Of a stretch of 32,437 nt of DNA, positions 27,802 through 32,437 are shown piece by piece. The notes under the pieces are model-generated. The model saw only the letters and a list, made by a program, of their open reading frames with translations, ran no database searches and was not told the DNA's origin. Each line of letters opens with the position of its first letter. Positions within the stretch are counted from its first letter, which is position 1. This stretch comes from a virus. The stretch lies in IMG/VR virus record IMGVR_UViG_3300034061_003620, positions 1 through 32,437 of that record; one strand, 5' to 3'. Position numbers and translations under genes: made by a program.

Positions 27802-28767
27802 TTACCAGTCCAAGGCCTCCGACGCGGCCTTCAGGTAATCGGGATGCAGCTTGGCATAGACCCGCTCTGTGACCCCGACCGACGAGTGGCCGAGATACCG
27901 GCTGATCTCCAGCATCGGAACGCCCGCCATGGCCATCCAGGAAGCCGCTGTGTGTCGCAGGACGTGCGGTGTGACCCCGGACAGCCCGGCACGGTCACAA
28001 GCGGCGCGGAAGCCCTTCTTGATGGACAGAACGCGGTGTCCGCCCCACTCGATCACATAGTCTGACGTTCGGGCGCGGTAGAGGGCCTGCAGATACATGC
28101 GAGCCCTGCGGTTCATGGGAACGCTCGCCCGGCGCTTCCGCGTCTCGTCCAGATCGTCGCCAAGGGACAGGGAGACGCGGCCGGTGCGGAAGTCCACCCG
28201 ATCCCATGTCAGCTCGAGCAAGGCCGACTGGCGGGCTGCTGTGGTCAGGGACAGGACGATGAAGGCCCGGACGTGCGAAAAGGGTCGGGCCTTGGTGACA
28301 AGGCGGCGGGCCTCGGCTTTCGACAGGAAGCGATCCTTGGGCCTTGGCTGCGGCGGTAGCTCAAACACGGCCCCCGGCTTCTTGAAGAAGTTGAGCGCGG
28401 CCCGGACGACCTCCAGTTCCTTCCGCACCGTGGCGGGCTTTCGTCCCTGTCGATACCGGGCGTCCCGATAGGAGCGGCACAGGTCGCGGGTGATCTGATC
28501 CGGGCGAAGGTGGCCGAAGGTGGCCTCGGCCTGTTTCCAAGAACCGCGAAGATCCTTGGCCCGGATCGCGGTCTTGTCCTTGTCGTCTAGATAGGCCGCG
28601 ACGATCTCGCCAACGGTCTCGCCGGTCGGCTTGGCGATGAAGTCGGCTAGGCGGCGCTTTGCCTCGTCAGGATCGGCGGTGCGGAGCGAGACCCGTTCCG
28701 TCTGACCGTTGTGCGATCGGACGGCGGCGTACTTGCCTCGATAGAGTTTGAGCCGCCATTCTGGCAC
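27802..28767 (-). CDS. int: Tyrosine recombinase, phage integrase
   Basis: This 321-aa protein begins MPEWRLKLYRGKYAA, an N-terminal arm-binding-type domain, followed by a SAM-like core-binding domain (about 48-130) and the catalytic domain with Arg179 (TTAARQSA), a Lys near 211, His268 and Arg271 (TPHVLRHTAA), His294 (GHSS) and nucleophile Tyr304 (RVYAKLH). All catalytic residues are present. It uses a GTG start at 28767 with GAGGAA upstream. It inserts and excises the phage DNA at attP/attB. It is the last gene of the leftward operon, points toward the tRNA, and overlaps the excisionase gene by 121 bp. Confidence 0.95.
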   Translation of the reverse strand: MPEWRLKLYRGKYAAVRSHNGQTERVSLRTADPDEAKRRLADFIAKPTGETVGEIVAAYLDDKDKTAIRAKDLRGSWKQAEATFGHLRPDQITRDLCRSYRDARYRQGRKPATVRKELEVVRAALNFFKKPGAVFELPPQPRPKDRFLSKAEARRLVTKARPFSHVRAFIVLSLTTAARQSALLELTWDRVDFRTGRVSLSLGDDLDETRKRRASVPMNRRARMYLQALYRARTSDYVIEWGGHRVLSIKKGFRAACDRAGLSGVTPHVLRHTAASWMAMAGVPMLEISRYLGHSSVGVTERVYAKLHPDYLKAASEALDW

Positions 28768-28943
28768 GGGCGTTCCTCGTATTCGATCACGGCCTCGGGC
28801 CGGATGCGGATTTGCCGACCTATGCGAAAGGCGCGCAAGTCTCCAGACCGAACGAGGTTGCGGACGGTCGCCGCTGATACGCCCCAGCGTTCCGCCAGGG
28901 TCTCCGGTGTCAGAGCCCGGTTATCGTTCGCCGGCTCACCCAT
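28647..28943 (-). CDS. xis: Excisionase-like HTH protein
   Basis: This 98-aa protein has an N-terminal MerR/HTH_17-type helix-turn-helix (about 11-55): LTPETLAERWGVSAATVRNL, then DLRAFRIGRQIRIRPEAVIEY. That is the excisionase-family pattern. The C-terminal 40 residues are Ser/Arg-rich and overlap int in another frame by 121 bp, so they may be unstructured. Start ATG 28943 has AGGAGAAGGG upstream. It would direct Int toward excision and may be a transcription regulator as well. Confidence 0.8.
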   Translation of the reverse strand: MGEPANDNRALTPETLAERWGVSAATVRNLVRSGDLRAFRIGRQIRIRPEAVIEYEERPCQNGGSNSIEASTPPSDRTTVRRNGSRSAPPILTRQSAA

Positions 28944-29172
28944 CTCCCTTCTCCTGAAGGATGGCGTCGATCATGGCGACCCATGTGAAATCGGCCGACG
29001 TGTTGATCGCGCGCCCAGCCCAAAGCGCATCGTCTCCCGGCTCCCTCACCGCAAGCAGGACGGCGCGGGCTATGTCGATGGCGTCGTTTGGATCAAAGCC
29101 GTACCAGCCGGTTTCGTGCTGCGCCTCATCCCACTCAATGAGCGCCCTCGCTGCTTTCTCCAGGCTAGTCAT
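28936..29172 (-). CDS. Small phage early protein, unknown function (78 aa)
   Basis: I chose ATG 29172 (MTSLEKAARALIEWDEAQHE) because the longer frame from 29223 would overlap the upstream gene by about 60 bp. The product has Trp/Tyr-rich helices (GWYGFDPNDAIDIARAVLL) and no known domain. It overlaps xis and the upstream gene by 8 bp each, as part of the tightly packed leftward operon. Confidence 0.6.
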   Translation of the reverse strand: MTSLEKAARALIEWDEAQHETGWYGFDPNDAIDIARAVLLAVREPGDDALWAGRAINTSADFTWVAMIDAILQEKGDG

Positions 29173-29416
29173 TCTCTTTGTCCTTTCGGGCTTGGCCGCG
29201 CTGAGCCGCCTCGTATCCGGCAAACCATGCGGAGTGGGTTTCTTCCTCCAGCTCCCTCACCCGTTCAGCCAGTGCCTCGATATGTGCGGCGGCTTCTGGG
29301 CCATCGGGGTTTTCCAAACGCCCGCCCGGCCACTGGAGATGGCCGTAGCGTTTTCGCAGCTTGGCGAGGAGCTGGGGTATCCGCTCGATCAGGTCGTTGG
29401 TCATGGGCGGGGTCAT
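29165..29416 (-). CDS. Small phage early protein with a coiled coil (83 aa)
   Basis: ATG 29416 overlaps the upstream stop (ATGA), which decides the start against a TTG at 29428. The product is 83 aa, with an EAAAHIEALAERVRELEEE coiled-coil segment, resembling Ead/Ea22-like early phage proteins in layout. The C-terminal end is charged (ARKDKEND). No function is known. Confidence 0.55.
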   Translation of the reverse strand: MTPPMTNDLIERIPQLLAKLRKRYGHLQWPGGRLENPDGPEAAAHIEALAERVRELEEETHSAWFAGYEAAQRGQARKDKEND

Positions 29417-29778
29417 GCTGCCTCCCAATGGTCAATCTCACACTCGCGGGCGAGTGTGATCGCGGCGTCCTGATCCCAGGCATATGCTGGGTCACCGAAC
29501 TTGATCTTGTCGTCGCGCAGGAAGTCGCGAACGGTCGAAACCGCGAGCGCCTTTGCGTTCATGGGCTCCATGCTGCGGTCAGTTCGCATGAACTCGAAAG
29601 CCACCTGCCAGACGAAGGCGGTCGCCGTCAGCTTCCCCGCGACCTTCTTGTTGTCTCGCGCGGCCTTGCGCAGAACGTCGTCAATAATTTCGTTCATGCG
29701 GGTCTCGATCAGACCTCCCGGCTTGGCAGCGTCTTCAAGGGCGCGGTCCACGGTGCGCTTGATGGCCTCTCCAATCAC
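29413..29778 (-). CDS. Helical phage early protein, unknown function (121 aa)
   Basis: This is a 121-aa protein from GTG 29778, overlapping the upstream stop (GTGA). It is helical and charged (MIGEAIKRTVDRALEDAA, IIDDVLRKAARDNKK) and ends LARECEIDHWEAA. Phage early operons carry many such proteins, some aimed at host factors. Nothing in the sequence identifies the target. Confidence 0.6.
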   Translation of the reverse strand: MIGEAIKRTVDRALEDAAKPGGLIETRMNEIIDDVLRKAARDNKKVAGKLTATAFVWQVAFEFMRTDRSMEPMNAKALAVSTVRDFLRDDKIKFGDPAYAWDQDAAITLARECEIDHWEAA

Positions 29779-29972
29779 GACACAGCCTCCTTCGCCCTTA
29801 CCAGGGCAATGACTAGGGCTAGGGGTGGGGTGGGGGCGTGGGCGTGAGCCATTGCGGCCTCATAGGTCGGATGCCCGTCCCAACGGTCGCTCGGCTGTGG
29901 GTCGGGGCAGTTGCAGCCGTAGTCCACAACGGACTGGCAAACCGGACAGGTGAACATGTAATGGCCGGTCAT
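29775..29972 (-). CDS. Small putative zinc-ribbon protein (65 aa)
   Basis: This 65-aa protein contains CPVC (about 9-12) and CNCP (about 20-23), a compact four-cysteine zinc-binding unit, then PSDRWDGHPTYEAAMAHAHA. ATG 29972 overlaps the upstream stop (ATGA). Short zinc-ribbon genes recur in this phage (3569-3709, 8916-9167). A nucleic-acid or protein-binding role is likely but unspecified. Confidence 0.6.
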   Translation of the reverse strand: MTGHYMFTCPVCQSVVDYGCNCPDPQPSDRWDGHPTYEAAMAHAHAPTPPLALVIALVRAKEAVS

Positions 29973-30304
29973 GCGCCGACCTTCCGCTTGCCGGTCTCGC
30001 TCTTGAGCATCCGGGCCATCTGGAAGCAGGAGCCCTCAGTCGTAGCGAGGACGTAGACAATGCCGACTGCTGCGATCTTGAGCGGGTCGCCAGTCGTCAG
30101 GGCTTGGAACAGCACGCCGAAGATTAGCACCTGGGTCACGAACCAGACGCCGTTGGACGCCCAAGCGCAGCGGCGGTGATAGTCCACATCGGCAGAGTTG
30201 CGAGATCGAGACACGGCGGTAAAGGCCATGTTCTGAACGAACGCCACGGCACCCAGCAGAGGCAGAAGCGCCCAAAGCGGAAGCGACGTCAGGTAGTCGG
30301 TCAT
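29969..30304 (-). CDS. Small membrane protein, unknown function (111 aa)
   Basis: This is a 111-aa protein with probable membrane helices at about 10-28 (LWALLPLLGAVAFVQNMAF), 51-67 (NGVWFVTQVLIFGVLFQ) and 75-92 (LKIAAVGIVYVLATTEG), with a basic C-terminus. It resides in the inner membrane if expressed. An early phage membrane protein may act in superinfection exclusion, but no such domain is visible. The start overlaps the upstream stop (ATGA). Confidence 0.65.
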   Translation of the reverse strand: MTDYLTSLPLWALLPLLGAVAFVQNMAFTAVSRSRNSADVDYHRRCAWASNGVWFVTQVLIFGVLFQALTTGDPLKIAAVGIVYVLATTEGSCFQMARMLKSETGKRKVGA

Positions 30305-31125
30305 GCAGCGTCTCTCAGGTTTTGCTCGGCAATGAAGCAGGTGATCCCGCAGCTAATCGGCTCGGGTGTGTCGTCATCGGCCCCGTCCAGCGGGTCGAGT
30401 TCGTCCAGAAAGACGCCGACCTTTTCTCCATCGATGGTCTTGCGAACCAGGGCGTAGCCAAGTTCACGCTCCATCGCCGCCATGCGCTCAAACAGGTGCG
30501 GGAAGTTGCGGCGGATGCGGTTCCAATAGGCCGGCCCCTCCGCCTTCACGCAGGGCAGGCAGTTGTTGTTGTCGAAGCCCAGCAGATACGGAACCGGCAG
30601 CTTGATCCCGGCGCGTTCTACGATGGCGTAGCAATCCGCCTTCGACAGCGAGGCGTCGATCAGCGGAAACTCGCAGACCATCTCGCCGTAATGGTGGCGG
30701 CGGAACGTGTCAGCGCGCTTGCGTTCTTCGGTGGTGAAGCCCCAAAGCTGGATCGCATCGGCGGGGATCGCCATGTCGCTTCGGACACCGCGCTTAAGCT
30801 CAGTCGTGCAAGGTGCGCCTGACGGACCACGAAGGAACCGCCGCGCACTCCAGACCGCCCAGGTGTCCTCATACTTGGCCGACCGCACCGTCTGGATCGG
30901 CTTCCCATACCAGGCCGCCAGATCGTCCAGAAAGCGCACCGTGTCGGGATGTTCCGACCCCGTGTCGATGTAGGTCAGTTCGACCCGATCCAGCCCATAC
31001 TTGGCGATGGCCATCTTGCACGTCACCGCAGACGCCGCGCCGCCAGATACCCAACCGATGACGCGAGCATCCAACTCCCGGCTTCCCCGTTCTGCGGACT
31101 GGAGGGCGGTGAGGAGGTCAGTCAT
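30301..31125 (-). CDS. PAPS reductase-like PP-loop protein
   Basis: This 274-aa protein belongs to the adenine nucleotide alpha-hydrolase / PAPS-reductase superfamily. The loop is SGGAAS (residues 27-32), not the canonical SGGKDS. Further signatures are YIDTGSEHPDT, CTTELKR (Cys106), NNNCLPCVKAEGPAYWNRI (Cys189, Cys192), and a late C-x3-C (Cys259, Cys263), which may bind an iron-sulfur cluster with Cys106. Phage members of this group exist but their reaction is not settled; sulfur transfer or nucleotide modification are possible. I used ATG 31125 because a longer frame to 31182 runs into the upstream gene. It is the only clear enzyme in the leftward operon. Confidence 0.8.
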   Translation of the reverse strand: MTDLLTALQSAERGSRELDARVIGWVSGGAASAVTCKMAIAKYGLDRVELTYIDTGSEHPDTVRFLDDLAAWYGKPIQTVRSAKYEDTWAVWSARRFLRGPSGAPCTTELKRGVRSDMAIPADAIQLWGFTTEERKRADTFRRHHYGEMVCEFPLIDASLSKADCYAIVERAGIKLPVPYLLGFDNNNCLPCVKAEGPAYWNRIRRNFPHLFERMAAMERELGYALVRKTIDGEKVGVFLDELDPLDGADDDTPEPISCGITCFIAEQNLRDAA

Positions 31126-31534
31126 TGCCAGGCCCCGGCTGCATGGCGGCGATGAGGGCGCGGGCTTCTGCATTTTCAGCACGCTTTTCGGCGGCAGCGA
31201 GCCGTTCGTTCAGGTCCGCGATCAGATACCGCTCGCGTTCATGGCTGATCGACAGATCGAAGATCAGGCCCGCAATCACGTCAGCGACGGCGGTGCCCTT
31301 GTGAGCGTCGTAGATTGGCTTCACCGTCAGCGGGTGAAGGTGCTTAATCGACGGGATTTCGCCAGACGGGACGTGCGCCTGTCCCTCGCCGATCACAGTT
31401 CGCCACCACGTGTCCCGCTCCACCAGGTCACCGGCTGGGGCTGGGGATGCGGAGCCTTTGGCGGTGCATTTGCTGCGCGGATGACCGCAGTCAGGCCAAG
31501 GCCCTTCGCACTTAATCCGATAGTCACTGGCCAT
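31118..31534 (-). CDS. Cys/His-containing phage early protein (138 aa)
   Basis: The start ATG 31534 follows GGAGAAG and an adjacent in-frame ATG at 31537; a longer frame to 31585 would run 62 bp into the upstream gene. Near the N-terminus is C-x7-C-x-H-x4-C (CEGPWPDCGHPRSKC), a possible zinc site. The C-terminus is a coiled coil (ADLNERLAAAEKRAENAEA). No known family was recognised. Confidence 0.55.
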   Translation of the reverse strand: MASDYRIKCEGPWPDCGHPRSKCTAKGSASPAPAGDLVERDTWWRTVIGEGQAHVPSGEIPSIKHLHPLTVKPIYDAHKGTAVADVIAGLIFDLSISHERERYLIADLNERLAAAEKRAENAEARALIAAMQPGPGND

Positions 31535-31805
31535 CATTCTTCTCCATGTGGGTGAGGGCTTGGCGGGCTTTTTTCCCGCGATCATACATGACTTCCACGT
31601 TCAAGATTATGCGACGGCCATACGCTTCGGCTTTCGAGTAATAAACCAAAGCCTCCCGCGCCTCCCTGACCTGTTCGGAAAGGCGGGCGATCTCTGCGAG
31701 AGTGGCGCGGAGGTCGCGCGTCTGCACCATAGCGACAAGGGCGTGTGGGCCGCCCAAGTCTAGCTCCCGCTGCACCCGCTCCACTGCTTCTGATACGGGG
31801 GTCAT
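31524..31805 (-). CDS. Coiled-coil phage early protein, unknown function (93 aa)
   Basis: This is a 93-aa protein beginning MTPVSEAVERVQRELDLGG, with a central helix (TLAEIARLSEQVREAREALV) suited to dimerisation. ATG 31805 overlaps the upstream stop (ATGA). It is part of the gapless leftward operon. No function is recognised. Confidence 0.55.
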   Translation of the reverse strand: MTPVSEAVERVQRELDLGGPHALVAMVQTRDLRATLAEIARLSEQVREAREALVYYSKAEAYGRRIILNVEVMYDRGKKARQALTHMEKNDGQ

Positions 31806-32083
31806 GCGGGGTCTCCCAAGTGTGGATTGGCGCGCAAAAAGCTGTCATGCTCGGCCACCGCTGCGGCCCCGCGATCTGCGTCTCGGAAATCAGACAGGAT
31901 CATTTGCCGGTCGTAGTCGGCGCGGCCCGCCTCGGCCCTCATCTCCTTCAGAAGCCAAAGCAGGTTCGGGCTTCCGCCATAGGCACCAAGAGACAGGATC
32001 AACTGACGAACGATGCCCCCCGCGCTTGCGTTTGGATGTTTCTCGCGCAAAGCCGCAATATGCTGTTCGGCTGTGTCGCTCAC
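31802..32083 (-). CDS. Phage early protein, unknown function (93 aa)
   Basis: This is a 93-aa protein with a GTG start at 32083 in a GTGA overlap with the upstream stop. It starts SDTAEQHIAALREKHPNAS and is helical, ending RANPHLGDPA. No domain is recognised; the evidence for coding is the coupled junctions and the codon pattern. Confidence 0.55.
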   Translation of the reverse strand: MSDTAEQHIAALREKHPNASAGGIVRQLILSLGAYGGSPNLLWLLKEMRAEAGRADYDRQMILSDFRDADRGAAAVAEHDSFLRANPHLGDPA

Positions 32084-32437
32084 CCCGCCTCTCCCATAAC
32101 TGCGTTGATCTTGGCGTCCCGACGTGAGATGCGAGACGGTCGAACGGGTTGCGGCGGGTCACTGCCCTTGTCGGCGTCAAAAGTGACAAGCGGCCAACCT
32201 TCGCAATCGCCACGGTAAGTGCAGCGAACTTTGACGCCCTCGCCCATATCGTAAAGCAACAAGTCCCCCACCCTCAGCGCCTCTAGCGGGTCAGCCGTGA
32301 CGTTCTGCGGCCCGTCGTAAACCGGGATGACGCGGCCCTTGTTGCCCATGAACGGGGTCGGCTGCCCCTTGTCGATGAAGACCGCGCCGACGCCAGAGTT
32401 CGGGACGATCAAGTGCCCGAGGAACGTCGGGTCAGGG
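32080..32437 (-). CDS. Phage early protein, partial at the window edge
   Basis: The frame remains open to the right edge (DPTFLGHLIVPNSGVGAVF visible), so the start is probably outside the window; the TTG at 32412 is only the first possible start inside it. The visible 119 residues form a beta-rich region (RVGDLLLYDMGEGVKVRCT, GWPLVTFDADKG), followed by a basic helical end. No family is recognised. Confidence 0.55.
   Translation of the reverse strand, partial: PDPTFLGHLIVPNSGVGAVFIDKGQPTPFMGNKGRVIPVYDGPQNVTADPLEALRVGDLLLYDMGEGVKVRCTYRGDCEGWPLVTFDADKGSDPPQPVRPSRISRRDAKINAVMGEAG

Noticed and set aside
28711-29847. 378-aa open frame on the plus strand
   Set aside because: It runs antisense through xis and four coupled minus-strand genes and has no domain; the minus-strand operon junctions are far better evidence.
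31126-31182. Longer N-terminus for the PAPS-reductase-like protein
   Set aside because: The extra residues overlap the upstream gene by about 57 bp and are Pro/Ser-rich without homology; ATG 31125 fits the 8-bp overlaps used elsewhere in the operon.

Overview
This window is almost the whole genome of a temperate, tailed double-stranded DNA phage (or a circular or tandem prophage form) with a siphovirus-type tail gene set. GC is high throughout. The likely host is an alphaproteobacterium, possibly of the Caulobacterales: the window carries a GcrA-like helix-turn-helix protein, a DUF6456-like regulator and DUF6651- and DnaT-like head genes that are common in such phages. The host assignment is an inference and cannot be proved from this window.

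Layout. (1) 1-4493, plus strand: an early/replication operon whose genes nearly all overlap by ATGA or GTGA. It holds small proteins, a GcrA-like HTH protein, a DnaB-type helicase (1237-2667), a winged-helix replication protein (2664-3572) carrying a five-copy iteron array that is probably the replication origin, small zinc-ribbon proteins, and a DUF6456-like regulator. (2) 4549-4584: a strong hairpin closes the early block. (3) 4638-13528: packaging and head (TerS, TerL, DUF4055 portal, MuF-like protein, scaffold-like DUF6651, P22-like coat, connectors). Twin hairpin elements lie before the scaffold and coat genes. (4) 13564-23562: tail (tube, chaperone with a putative -1 frameshift, small lipoprotein, 1343-aa tape measure, a short set of tip/fibre genes). 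(5) 23579-25438: lysis (TM/coiled-coil protein, holin candidate, GH24 endolysin, 27-aa TM peptide, overlapping i-spanin and o-spanin). (6) 25568-27576: accessory genes (HTH-metallophosphoesterase fusion, HNH endonuclease). (7) 27533-27607, minus strand: a complete tRNA-Val(CAC) that overlaps the HNH stop. (8) 27802-32437, minus strand: a leftward operon reaching the window edge, with small early proteins, a PAPS-reductase-like PP-loop protein, an excisionase and, last, a tyrosine integrase.

The order late genes - lysis - accessory - attachment region - int - xis - leftward early genes matches the lambda plan. An integrated prophage would have the lysis end and int at opposite ends. Their adjacency here suggests a free, circularly closed or tandem form, with attP probably in or beside the tRNA. 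The immunity region (CI/Cro) is not in the window and should lie in the missing segment between the two edges.

The best candidates for new biology are: the iteron array, conserved in DNA across all three reading frames of its host gene; the twin structured elements before the scaffold and coat genes, whose stems covary while the loop is conserved; the chaperone frameshift at a non-canonical slip site; and the HNH/tRNA/attachment overlap.
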